64,000 bases of DNA from Mycolicibacterium chitae (GTDB taxonomy: Bacteria; Actinomycetota; Actinomycetes; Mycobacteriales; Mycobacteriaceae): contig NZ_LR134355.1 of assembly GCF_900637205.1 (NCBI RefSeq), positions 806,001 through 870,000 of the forward strand, written 5' to 3'. The stretch's first letter is position 1; each line of letters starts with the position of its first letter. The notes under the pieces are model-generated. The model was given only the letters and a program-made list of their open reading frames with translations. It ran no database searches and had not been told where the DNA came from. This document shows, in pieces, positions 28,159 through 36,204 of the stretch. The translations under genes were made by a program, and so were the position numbers.

Positions 28159-29439
28159 ATGTACGACTACGGCACGTTCGCCTTCGAGTCCAAAGCGCAG
28201 GTGCTGGACCGAGCCAAGACGTTCTGGAACCCGGACAAGACCCAGTTCTGGACGGATTCGGGCGTCGACCTGGTGATCGACCGCCGCGAGGCCTACTTCC
28301 TGTGGGACATGGGTGGGCGCCGCCTCATCGACATGCACCTCAACGGCGGCACCTACAACCTCGGGCACCGCAATCCCGAAGTGATGCAGGCGATCTCGGA
28401 GGGCATGACGCACTTCGACGTCGGCAACCACCACTTCCCTTCGGTGGCCCGCACCGCGTTGGCGCAGCGGTTGATCGAGTCCGCGCCGGCCTCCCTGAAG
28501 AAGGTGGCGTTCGGTTCCGGCGGCGGCGAGGCGATCGACATAGCGCTCAAGAGCGCCCGGCACGCCACCAAGCGCCGCAAGATCGTCTCGATCGTCAAGG
28601 CGTACCACGGCCACACCGGCCTGGCGGTGGCCACCGGCGACGACCGGTTCGCCAAGATGTTCCTGGCCGACCAGCCCGACGAGTTCATCCAGGTCCCATT
28701 CGGTGACGTCGCCGCCATGGAGCAGGCCCTGGCCGGCAACGACGTCGCCGCGGTGATCATGGAGACCATCCCGGCGACCTACGGTTTCCCGCTGCCACCG
28801 CCCGGTTACCTCGAGGCGGTCAAGGGGATCACCGAGAAGTACGGCGCCCTCTACATCGCCGACGAGGTGCAGACCGGACTGATGCGCACCGGCGAGATGT
28901 GGGCCATCACCAAGCACGGCATCGAGCCCGACATCATGGTGACCGGCAAGGGCCTGTCCGGTGGCATGTATCCGATCACCGCGGCGCTGCTCAGCGATCG
29001 GGCCGCGCAGTGGCTCGACGAGGACGGGTTCGGCCACATCTCCACCTTCGGCGGCGCCGAACTGGGCTGTGTGGCGGCCATCAAGACCCTCGAGATCAGC
29101 GGCCGCCCCGAGGTGCGGTCGATGGTGCACTACATTTCCGACATCTTCGACCAGGGGCTGCGGCGCATCCAGGCCGACTACCCGGACTGGTTTGTCGGCA
29201 TCCGGCAGAACGGCGTGGTGATCGGGTTGGAGTTCGACCATCCCGAGGGTGCCAAGTTCGTGATGCGTGAGCTTTACGAGAACGGGGTGTGGGCGATCTT
29301 CTCGACCCTGGATCCCCGTGTGCTGCAGTTCAAACCGGGCCTTCTGCTCGCACGGGAACTGTGCGAGGACGTCCTGGACCGCCTCGAAGTCGCGGTGGGC
29401 CGGGCGCGGGTGGCCGCCACCGGACGGAGATCTCGATGA
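28159..29439 (+). CDS. Class III aminotransferase-fold enzyme, probable amino-alcohol-phosphate phospholyase
   Basis: 426 residues. PLP Lys about 264 in VTGKGLSGGMYP, cofactor Asp in IADEVQTGLMRTGE, and GSGGGEAIDIALKSAR near residue 115 identify the fold. In this BMC class the enzyme is proposed to cleave the phosphorylated amino alcohol, releasing ammonia, phosphate and an aldehyde, as ethanolamine-phosphate phospholyase does. A true transaminase is the alternative. Start at ATG 28159 rather than the upstream GTG because the -10 hexamer ends 6 bases before it and a palindromic operator covers the upstream codons. ATGA overlap with the dehydrogenase gene. Confidence 0.85.
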   Translation: MYDYGTFAFESKAQVLDRAKTFWNPDKTQFWTDSGVDLVIDRREAYFLWDMGGRRLIDMHLNGGTYNLGHRNPEVMQAISEGMTHFDVGNHHFPSVARTALAQRLIESAPASLKKVAFGSGGGEAIDIALKSARHATKRRKIVSIVKAYHGHTGLAVATGDDRFAKMFLADQPDEFIQVPFGDVAAMEQALAGNDVAAVIMETIPATYGFPLPPPGYLEAVKGITEKYGALYIADEVQTGLMRTGEMWAITKHGIEPDIMVTGKGLSGGMYPITAALLSDRAAQWLDEDGFGHISTFGGAELGCVAAIKTLEISGRPEVRSMVHYISDIFDQGLRRIQADYPDWFVGIRQNGVVIGLEFDHPEGAKFVMRELYENGVWAIFSTLDPRVLQFKPGLLLARELCEDVLDRLEVAVGRARVAATGRRSR

Positions 29440-30968
29440 CCAGCATTGCGCAGGCCGGCCAGGTGCTGGAGCGGGCCCGTTGGGCCGCCGCCGCCTACGC
29501 CGAGTACGACCAGGCGGCGGTGACGGCGATCGCCACTGCCGTCGCCGACGCCGGATACGCGGAGGCCGAGCGGTTCGCCGCCGAGGCCGTCGCCGAGACC
29601 GGTATGGGTGTGGTCGCCGACAAGGTGATCAAGAATCAGGCCTGCTCGCGCGGGATCCTGGACCACTACCGCGGCGAGGACTTCGTCTCGCCCCGGGTCG
29701 ACGCCGCCCGCAAGATCGTGGAGATCCCGCGGCCGGCCGGGGTGGTGCTGGCGCTGACCCCGACCACCAATCCGGTGTCCACCGTGTACTTCAAGGTGCT
29801 GCTGGCGCTGCTGACGCGCAACGCGGTCGTCGTCGCGCCGCACCCGCGGGCCAAGCGCTGCTCGGCGGATGCGGCCCGGCTGCTGGCCGACGCCGCGGTG
29901 GCCGCCGGCGCGCCCGACGGGATCGTGCAGGTGCTCGACGAACCGTCCATCGAGCTGACCCAGGCCATGATGGCCGACGACCGCACCGACGTCATCGTCG
30001 CCACCGGCGGCACGGGTGTGGTCCGCGCGGCCTACTCGTCGGGCAACCCCGCGCTGGGCGTCGGGCCCGGCAACGTGCCGGTGTTCGTCGACGCGAGTGC
30101 CGATGTGGCCGCCGCGGCCCGGCGGATCGTCGACAGCAAGGCCTTCGACAACTCGGTGCTGTGCACCAACGAATCCGTGCTGATCGCCGAGGAGGCCATC
30201 GCCGACAAGCTGCGTTCGGAGCTGACCCGCGCCGGGGCACACATCCTCGACGAGGACGGCGCGCGGCGGCTGCGGGCCTACATGTTCGCCGACGGTCACC
30301 TCAACACCGAGGTGGTCGGCCGCGACGCCAGCTGGATCGCCGGCCAGGCCGGCCTGCGGGTCACCCCGAAGACGCGGGTGCTGATCGCGCCGTTCGACGA
30401 CGTCATCACCGAGGAGATGCTGGCCCACGAGAAGCTCTCGCCGGTGCTGGGCATGACCACCGCGGTGGACGCGAGCCGCGGCATCCGGGCCGCGCGGGCC
30501 GTGGTGCGGATCGGTGGAGCCGGGCACTCGGCGGCCATCCACAGCGAGAACCCGTCCGTCATCACCGATTTCACCGTCCAGGTGCCGGTGCTGCGGGTGT
30601 CGGTCAACGTCGGCAACAGCACGGGCAGCTCCGGACTGGACACCAACCTGGCGCCGTCGATGACCATCGGCACCGGATTCGTCGGTCGCAGCTCCATCGG
30701 CGAGAACCTGCAGCCGCACAACCTGATCAACTGGGCGCGCATCGCCTACAACAGCGCCGCCGACGTGCCGATGGGCGACTTCACCGGGATCAACCCGTGG
30801 CAGCCGCCGGCCGGACCGGTGCCGCAGTACCCGCGGGCGTCCAACGACCGGGGCGGGCAACCGATCGTGACCCCGACGGCTCGGCCGTCCGACCCCAACC
30901 TGGACGCGCTGCGCGCCGAACTGCGGGCACTGGTCGTCGAAGAACTCGCTCAACTGATCAAGAGGTGA
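29436..30968 (+). CDS. Acylating aldehyde dehydrogenase with C-terminal encapsulation helix
   Basis: 510 residues. CoA-acylating dehydrogenase of the EutE/PduP type: catalytic Cys about 243 in SVLCTNES, GPGNVPVFVDASAD, HEKLSPVLGM. It would convert propionaldehyde plus CoA and NAD+ to propionyl-CoA. After about residue 455 the catalytic domain ends, and a Pro-rich linker (residues about 460-488) leads to a terminal amphipathic helix DALRAELRALVVEELAQLIK. This is the architecture of a cargo targeting peptide. The hexamer ELRALV recurs in the 161-residue protein encoded two genes later. Confidence 0.9.
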   Translation: MTSIAQAGQVLERARWAAAAYAEYDQAAVTAIATAVADAGYAEAERFAAEAVAETGMGVVADKVIKNQACSRGILDHYRGEDFVSPRVDAARKIVEIPRPAGVVLALTPTTNPVSTVYFKVLLALLTRNAVVVAPHPRAKRCSADAARLLADAAVAAGAPDGIVQVLDEPSIELTQAMMADDRTDVIVATGGTGVVRAAYSSGNPALGVGPGNVPVFVDASADVAAAARRIVDSKAFDNSVLCTNESVLIAEEAIADKLRSELTRAGAHILDEDGARRLRAYMFADGHLNTEVVGRDASWIAGQAGLRVTPKTRVLIAPFDDVITEEMLAHEKLSPVLGMTTAVDASRGIRAARAVVRIGGAGHSAAIHSENPSVITDFTVQVPVLRVSVNVGNSTGSSGLDTNLAPSMTIGTGFVGRSSIGENLQPHNLINWARIAYNSAADVPMGDFTGINPWQPPAGPVPQYPRASNDRGGQPIVTPTARPSDPNLDALRAELRALVVEELAQLIKR

Positions 30969-30973
30969 CAGCT

Positions 30974-31579
30974 GTGGCCGAATTGCGTTCCTTCATCTTC
31001 ATCGATCGTCTGCAGCCGCAGACCATGTCCTACCTGGGTACCTGGATCAAGGGTGCGCTGCCGCGGGCCAACATGGCCGCCCAGATCATCGAGGTGGCTC
31101 CCGGCCTGGACATCGAGGGCGTCACCGACGTCGCGCTCAAGCACGCCGAGGTCAAGGCCGGAATCCTGGTGGTGGAGCGCCAGTTCGGGTATCTGGAGTT
31201 CCACGGCGAGACCGGCGCGGTCAAGGCCGCGGCCGACGCCGCGCTCGACTCGCTGGGTGGGGACATCGACGCCGCGGTGCGCCCGACCATCCTGGCCTCG
31301 CGGATCATCTCCAGCATCGATCATCAGCACGCCTTCCTGATCAACCGCAACAAGATCGGGTCGATGGTGCTGCCCGGCGAATCGCTGTTCGTGCTGGAGG
31401 TGCAGCCCGCGTCGTATGCCATCCTGGCCACCAACGAGGCCGAGAAGGCCGCCGACATCAAGGTCGTCGACTTCCGGATGATCGGTGCCACCGGGCGGGT
31501 GTACCTGTCGGGCACCGAGGCCGATGTCCGCCAGGCCGCCGACGCCGCCCGCGACGCACTGCTGCGGAGCGCCCCGTGA
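30974..31579 (+). CDS. BMC-T tandem-domain shell protein (MSM0275-like)
   Basis: 201 residues holding two BMC domains: the first about residues 8-100 (SFIFIDRLQPQTMSYL, KAGILVVERQFGYLEFHGET), the second about 105-195 (HAFLINRNKIGSMVLPGESL, GATGRVYLSGTEADV). Trimers of such proteins imitate hexamers in the facet or edge. By gene order from the regulator side it corresponds to M. smegmatis MSM0275, reported to form linear strips. GTG 30974 has AGAGG 8 bases before it; GTG 30965 overlapping the previous stop is the alternative. Confidence 0.88.
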   Translation: MAELRSFIFIDRLQPQTMSYLGTWIKGALPRANMAAQIIEVAPGLDIEGVTDVALKHAEVKAGILVVERQFGYLEFHGETGAVKAAADAALDSLGGDIDAAVRPTILASRIISSIDHQHAFLINRNKIGSMVLPGESLFVLEVQPASYAILATNEAEKAADIKVVDFRMIGATGRVYLSGTEADVRQAADAARDALLRSAP

Positions 31580-32061
31580 GCATCGACCGCAACGAGTTGC
31601 GCGCGCTGGTCCGGGAGGTGGTGCGCGACGCGGTGGCCGGCCTGAACCTGCCGCCCCGATCGGCCCCTCCTGCGTCGGTCCCGCCGCCGGCCACGGTTGC
31701 CGAGCAGATCGGGGTCGAGCCCACCGGGCCGCGCGCCGTCGACGGTAAGAACCGGACCGAGACGGTGCGGCTGACCAACGACGCCGATCTGGACGGATTC
31801 GTCCGGAAGTTGTTGCGGCTGTTCGAAAACCCGAAAACCCGCGCCGACCTGAAGGCCGGACGGCTACGGTTCGGCCTGGCGGGCGTCCCCGGGACTGCCG
31901 GGGGAGGTGCGACCCACCGCATCGATCGGGGTGCGGTCACCGAACGCCACATCGCCGACCTGGCCGGCGGCACCCTGGTGCTGGGCCGCCGCGCGGTGCT
32001 GACCCCGCTGGCCCGGGAGAAGGCCCGCGCCATGGGAATCACGATCGAGAAGGAGCGCTAA
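31576..32061 (+). CDS. Microcompartment-associated protein of unknown function with encapsulation-like N-terminus
   Basis: 161 residues. The N-terminal amphipathic helix DRNELRALVREVVRDAVAGL is followed by a Pro/Ala linker (about 25-45). A small folded domain from about residue 60 contains TVRLTNDADLDGFVRKLL and ends in LVLGRRAVLTPLAREKARAMGITIEK. The helix shares ELRALV with the dehydrogenase tail, which suggests docking to the same shell or core partner. No enzymatic motif is recognised. The gene overlaps the BMC-T gene (GTGA) and abuts the BMC-P gene without a gap. M. smegmatis has a gene at this place. Confidence 0.75.
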   Translation: MSIDRNELRALVREVVRDAVAGLNLPPRSAPPASVPPPATVAEQIGVEPTGPRAVDGKNRTETVRLTNDADLDGFVRKLLRLFENPKTRADLKAGRLRFGLAGVPGTAGGGATHRIDRGAVTERHIADLAGGTLVLGRRAVLTPLAREKARAMGITIEKER

Positions 32062-32316
32062 ATGATCGCAGCCACTGTGACGGGCAACGTGTGGGCGTCG
32101 CGGCGCATCGAGGGCATCCCGGCCGGGGCCTTCCTGGAAGTCCAGGTCGACGGCACCGACACCCGGATGATCGCGTTCGACGTCCTGGGCAGCGGCGTGG
32201 GCGAACGCGTCCTGATCGCCCAGGGCTCGGTCGCCGCCAACTGGTTCACCGGGACTCCGCCGCCGGTCGACGCCCTGATCATCGGATCCATCGACAGCAA
32301 CCCCAGCGGTTCGTAG
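32062..32316 (+). CDS. BMC-P pentameric vertex shell protein (EutN/CcmL family)
   Basis: 84 residues: MIAATVTGNVWASRRIEGIPAGAF at the N-terminus and ERVLIAQGSVAANWF in the middle are the EutN/CcmL signature. Pentamers close the twelve vertices of the shell. The ATG follows the previous TAA directly. It is one of four shell proteins encoded here, giving a complete set (T, P, H, T). Confidence 0.92.
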   Translation: MIAATVTGNVWASRRIEGIPAGAFLEVQVDGTDTRMIAFDVLGSGVGERVLIAQGSVAANWFTGTPPPVDALIIGSIDSNPSGS

Positions 32317-32340
32317 CCGCACAACAAATAAGGAGAAATC

Positions 32341-32622
32341 ATGTCCAGCAACGCAATCGGGCTGATCGAGACCAAGGGCTACGTGGCTGCGCTCGCCGCC
32401 GCCGACGCCATGGTGAAGGCCGCCAACGTCACCATCACCGACCGTCAGCAAGTCGGCGACGGTCTGGTCGCCGTCATCGTCACCGGTGAGGTGGGTGCGG
32501 TCAAGGCCGCCACCGAGGCCGGTGCCGAGACCGCCGCCCAGGTCGGCGAACTGGTGAGCGTGCATGTGATCCCGCGGCCGCACAACGAGCTCGGGGCGCA
32601 TTTCTCGGTCGCCGCAAAGTAG
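32341..32622 (+). CDS. BMC-H hexameric facet shell protein
   Basis: 93 residues, single BMC domain (AIGLIETKGYVAALAAADAM, then GLVAVIVTGEVGAVKAATEAG). Hexamers tile the facets. The pore loop that reads KIGSG in PduA or CcmK reads QVGDG here, placing an Asp at the position of the pore Ser. An acidic pore would suit passage of a cationic amino alcohol. AAGGAGAA at 32330-32337 is the best ribosome binding site in the operon, as expected for the most abundant shell protein. Confidence 0.92.
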   Translation: MSSNAIGLIETKGYVAALAAADAMVKAANVTITDRQQVGDGLVAVIVTGEVGAVKAATEAGAETAAQVGELVSVHVIPRPHNELGAHFSVAAK

Positions 32623-32632
32623 CAGGCGCACA

Positions 32633-33298
32633 ATGGTTGCGCCCGACAGCAAGGTCGAAACAGCACAACGCACCGACATTCGGGTGTACCTGCTGGTGGA
32701 GGACCTGCAACAGCAGTTCGCCGGCTACCTGGGTACACCCACGCGCGCCCGCGGCTATCCGCCTTACCAGGGTGAGCACGCGCTGATCGTCGAGGTGTCA
32801 CCCGCTCTCGCCATCGAGCGGGTGATCGATCTGGCGTTGCGCGAGGTTCCGGAGATCCAGCCCGGAATCCTCTATGTGGAGCGGCAGTTCGGCGTCCTGG
32901 AGATCCACTCGGCCAGCCTGGCCGACGTGCAGCGGGCCGGTGAGGCGATCCTGGCCGGCACCGGCAACAAGGCCGCCGATCAACTGCGGCCGCGGGTGCT
33001 CTACCACGACATCATCACCGACATCACCGATCAGCACGCGGTGATCCTGAACCGGAACCGGCAGGCGTCAATGATCCTGCCGGGCCAGTCACTGCTGGTC
33101 TACGAGATGACCCCGGCGTTGTTCGCGGCGGTGGCCGCCAACGAGGCCGAGCGGGCCGCGCCCGGCCTCACCCTCGTCGACGTGCAGATGATCGGCGCCG
33201 CGGGGCGGCTCTACATCAGCGGCAGCACCGCCGATGTCACCGTGGCACGGGACCGGATCACGGAGGTGCTGGCCAACATCGAAGGGCGGGACCACTGA
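32633..33298 (+). CDS. BMC-T tandem-domain shell protein (MSM0271-like)
   Basis: 221 residues with two BMC domains (GILYVERQFGVLEIHSASL in the first, HAVILNRNRQASMILPGQSL and GAAGRLYISGSTADV in the second) and an N-terminal extension of about 25 residues. Its place next to the kinase gene corresponds to M. smegmatis MSM0271, described as a double-ringed protein with closed pores. It is related to the 201-residue BMC-T in the same operon. The TGA overlaps the start of the kinase gene (TGATG). Confidence 0.88.
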   Translation: MVAPDSKVETAQRTDIRVYLLVEDLQQQFAGYLGTPTRARGYPPYQGEHALIVEVSPALAIERVIDLALREVPEIQPGILYVERQFGVLEIHSASLADVQRAGEAILAGTGNKAADQLRPRVLYHDIITDITDQHAVILNRNRQASMILPGQSLLVYEMTPALFAAVAANEAERAAPGLTLVDVQMIGAAGRLYISGSTADVTVARDRITEVLANIEGRDH

Positions 33299-34293
33299 TG
33301 AGCAGTGACAACGGCGTGATCGCCGACGACATCGATGTCGCTCGGCGGGCCCTCGTCGAATACGACATGTCGGCGGAGGCGTCGCTGCAGCTGCTGAACC
33401 TGTCGGAGAACGCCACCTACCTGGTCGACGACGGCGGCACCAAGTCGATCCTGCGGGTGCACCGGCGCAACTACCACCGGGCGCACGAGATCGAGTCCGA
33501 GCTGGACTGGCTGCAGGCGCTGCAGGTCGACAGCGACATCTCGGTGCCCACGGTGCTGCCGGCCCGCGACGGACGTCGGCTGGTCACCGTGACCGACGGC
33601 GGGGTCGACCGGTACGTCGTGCACTTCGACATGATCGGCGGCGCCGAACCCGACGAGGACTCGCTGACGGTCCACGACTTCCACACCCTCGGGACCATCA
33701 CCGCTGGGCTGCACGAACATTCGCGGGGCTGGCAGCGCCCGGAAGGCTTCGGCCGGTTCTCCTGGGACTGGGAGCACAGCCTGGGCGATCAGCCGCGGTG
33801 GGGCCGCTGGACCGACGCCCAGGGTGTGGGTGCGGCCGAGACCGAGGTACTCGGGCGGGCGCAGGCGCTGTTGAAGCAGCGGCTCGACGAGTACGGCAGC
33901 GGACCGGAGCGCTACGGCCTGATCCACGCGGACCTGCGGCTGGCCAACCTGCTGGTCGATCCGCCCGAGATCACCGTGATCGATTTCGATGACTGCGGAT
34001 TCGGCTGGTATTTCTACGATTTCGGCACCGCGGTGTCGTTCATCGAGGACGATCCGGCGCTGCCCGAGTGGCAGGAATCCTGGGTCGCCGGATACCGCAC
34101 ACGTCGGGAGATGTCCGCCGCGGACGAGGAGATGCTGGCGTCCTTTGTGCTGCTGCGCCGGCTGCTGTTGCTGGCGTGGATGGGCAGCCATGCGCACTCG
34201 CGCGAATCTGCCACCAAGGCAATCAGTTACGCGGCCGGCAGCTGTGCGCTGGCCGAACACTATCTGAGTTCCAACGGCCGGCGCCTGTACTGA
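33298..34293 (+). CDS. APH-fold amino-alcohol kinase of the microcompartment pathway
   Basis: 331 residues. The kinase fold has the catalytic loop [11 protein letters not shown] and metal-binding [16 protein letters not shown]. In the pathway proposed for RMM it phosphorylates 1-amino-2-propanol, preparing it for the phospholyase. No encapsulation helix is visible at either end, so it may act in the cytosol. It overlaps the BMC-T stop by one base (TGATG), so it belongs to the operon. A close paralogue is at 23323-24315. Confidence 0.85.
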   Translation: MSSDNGVIADDIDVARRALVEYDMSAEASLQLLNLSENATYLVDDGGTKSILRVHRRNYHRAHEIESELDWLQALQVDSDISVPTVLPARDGRRLVTVTDGGVDRYVVHFDMIGGAEPDEDSLTVHDFHTLGTITAGLHEHSRGWQRPEGFGRFSWDWEHSLGDQPRWGRWTDAQGVGAAETEVLGRAQALLKQRLDEYGSGPERYGLIHADLRLANLLVDPPEITVIDFDDCGFGWYFYDFGTAVSFIEDDPALPEWQESWVAGYRTRREMSAADEEMLASFVLLRRLLLLAWMGSHAHSRESATKAISYAAGSCALAEHYLSSNGRRLY

Positions 34294-34328
34294 GCCTGGC
34301 CGACCACTTCTGGAGAAGGAGTTCGAAA

Positions 34329-35108
34329 ATGTTCACTTCGCTCGCAGGCCGCACGGCCATCGTCACCGGTGGCAGCAAGGGTATCGGCCGCGGTATCGCG
34401 GAGACGTTCGCCAACGCGGGGGTCAACGTGGTGATCACCGGACGCAATCAGGCCGACCTGGACCGCAGCGTCGCCGATCTGGCCGACGCACCGGGGAAGG
34501 TCAGCGCCTGCCAGGCCGACGTGGCCAACCCGGAGGACTCGCGGCGTGTGGTGGCCGAGGCCGTGCAACGCCACGGTGGCGTCGACATCGTGTGCGCCAA
34601 CGCCGGTATCTTCCCGTCGGCGCGGCTCGAGGACCTCTCGCCCGAGCAACTCGAGGAGGTCCTCGCCGTCAACTTCAAGGGCACCGTGTACATCGTGCAG
34701 GCCGCGCTGGCGGCCCTGACCGACAGCGGGCACGGCCGCGTCGTCATCACCTCGTCGATCACCGGGCCCATCACCGGCTACCCGGGCTGGTCGCATTACG
34801 GCGCCAGCAAGGCCGCCCAGCTGGGCTTCCTGCGGACCGCCGCGATGGAGCTGGCCAACAAGAACATCACCGTCAACGCCGTGCTGCCGGGCAACGTCAT
34901 GACCGAGGGCCTGGACGGAATGGGTCAGGATTACCTGGACCAAATGGCCGCGACGGTGCCCACCGGACGCCTGGGCACGGTCGCCGACATCGGCAACGCG
35001 GCGCTGTTCTTCGCCACCGACGAGGCCAGCTACATCACTGGTCAGAGCCTGGTTGTCGACGGCGGACAGATTCTGCCGGAGTCCCAGCAGGCACTCGCCG
35101 AACTCTGA
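34329..35108 (+). CDS. SDR, probable (S)-1-amino-2-propanol dehydrogenase/aminoacetone reductase
   Basis: 259 residues. Cofactor motif [10 protein letters not shown] near residue 13, [13 protein letters not shown], catalytic Ser in ITSSITG and [11 protein letters not shown]. The homologue in the M. smegmatis RMM locus has been characterised as an (S)-1-amino-2-propanol dehydrogenase. It would link aminoacetone and 1-amino-2-propanol pools. ATG 34329 has GAGAAGGA at 34312-34319. The 35-base gap after the kinase keeps it in the same transcript. Confidence 0.85.
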   Translation: MFTSLAGRTAIVTGGSKGIGRGIAETFANAGVNVVITGRNQADLDRSVADLADAPGKVSACQADVANPEDSRRVVAEAVQRHGGVDIVCANAGIFPSARLEDLSPEQLEEVLAVNFKGTVYIVQAALAALTDSGHGRVVITSSITGPITGYPGWSHYGASKAAQLGFLRTAAMELANKNITVNAVLPGNVMTEGLDGMGQDYLDQMAATVPTGRLGTVADIGNAALFFATDEASYITGQSLVVDGGQILPESQQALAEL

Positions 35109-35118
35109 ATCGGCTAGC

Positions 35119-35138
35119 TAAGATTTGGCGGTACCAAT
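35119..35138. promoter_or_regulatory. Candidate operator and -10 element of the GntR gene
   Basis: TAAGAT (35119-35124) is a likely -10 hexamer. It is overlapped by ATTTGG-CGGTA-CCAAT (35123-35138), which has half sites and 5-base spacing identical to the reverse complement of the permease-side site. This position suits autorepression. AGGGAGGGGGA before GTG 35161 is the ribosome binding site. Confidence 0.6.
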
Positions 35139-35160
35139 TGGCCGTCAGGGAGGGGGAGCC

Positions 35161-35928
35161 GTGTCCGGTCACAGCGAGGAGTTGCGTCGGCGGATCGTCG
35201 CCGACATCAACGCCGGGGCGTCCGGCGAGAAGCTCGGCAGCGAACGGGACCTGGCGGAGAAGTACGGAACCAGCCGCTCGAGCCTGCGCCAGGTGCTGGC
35301 CGCGCTCGAGGAAGCCGGCCTGGTGCACCGCGTGATCGGCCGCGCCGGGGGCATTTTCATCAGCCACGGCCAGGTCGAGCGCAGTCTGTCCGACGTCGTC
35401 GGGGTGCCGGCATTTCTCACCAGCCAGGGCTACGTCGCGGGAACCCGGGTGCTCTCGACCCGCATCACGCCGGCCGAACCGCCCGCCCAGACCGCCTTGG
35501 GAATCTCCGAGAATGACTACGTCGTCGAGATCCAGCGGCTGCGCCTGGCCGACGGCTCGCCGATCTCGCTGGAGAACGCCCAGTTCCCCGCCGACAGCTT
35601 CCCCGGTCTGTTGGAGCAGCAGTTGGGCGGCTCGATCTACGAAATCCTGGAAACCCATTACGATTTCGTCACCGGCCGCGCCGAGGAACGGATCGAGGCC
35701 GTCAATGCCACCGGCAGCGAGGCCGCCTTGCTGGGCATCAAGCCGGATGCGGCGCTGCTGCTGATCACCCGCGTGACCTACGACCAAAAAGGTACGCCGT
35801 GTGAGTACTCCCGGGACCTGTTCCGCGGCGACCGCACGGCCTTGGCGGTCACGGCCAAGGGGTGGGGTATCGCCGCCGACGCGGACGTCAACACCGCATC
35901 GGTGAGCCTGCAGCAGCAGGCCGGTTAA
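35161..35928 (+). CDS. GntR-family (HutC/UTRA) regulator of the microcompartment locus
   Basis: 255 residues. An N-terminal GntR winged helix (LGSERDLAEKYGTSRSSLRQ, residues about 20-75) and a C-terminal UTRA ligand-binding domain (RITPAEPPAQTALGI to REDLFRGDRTALAV-type end, about 85-245). UTRA regulators sense small metabolites, here perhaps the amino alcohol or its phosphate. GTG 35161 is used because it follows a strong ribosome site, while the longer frame would start inside the operator. The three WTGG-N5-CCAW sites nearby are its probable targets. Confidence 0.87.
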   Translation: MSGHSEELRRRIVADINAGASGEKLGSERDLAEKYGTSRSSLRQVLAALEEAGLVHRVIGRAGGIFISHGQVERSLSDVVGVPAFLTSQGYVAGTRVLSTRITPAEPPAQTALGISENDYVVEIQRLRLADGSPISLENAQFPADSFPGLLEQQLGGSIYEILETHYDFVTGRAEERIEAVNATGSEAALLGIKPDAALLLITRVTYDQKGTPCEYSRDLFRGDRTALAVTAKGWGIAADADVNTASVSLQQQAG

Positions 35929-36019
35929 GCCACAGCTAGTCCCAGCTAACGGACCGCTAACGGCGGATCAACCGTGGACCAGCCTGCCCGGGTAGCAGCG
36001 GGGCGTCTCCGGACGGTCT

Positions 36020-36200
36020 CTCGATGAAATGGCGTCATCCTCGGGTGACGGATATCCACAGGGTGACTGACGGGCCCGCCCCAGCTGTGTATGACCGTCA
36101 CCCCGAGGTGACGCGTTTCGGTCGAGGAGCCGCGTGGAGAGCAGCGAACCCTGGCGAAAGAGGACTCCACCAGACGCCTGAGAACAGGCCGCCGACTATT
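36020..36200. repeat. Inverted-repeat module, copy C, with remnant of an HTH gene start
   Basis: Arms CTCGATGAAATGGCGTCA (36020-36037) and TGACGCGTTTCGGTCGAG (36109-36126) enclose the same internal elements as copies A and B, including ATATCCACAGG. Beyond the right arm, a GTG at 36134 begins VESSEPWRKRTPPDA and stops at 36181. This parallels the start of the HTH gene at 1378, and similarity continues over GAACAGGCC. It is a decayed copy of that promoter plus gene start, and it fills the gap between the GntR and TetR genes. Confidence 0.75.
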
Positions 36201-36204
36201 GCGG

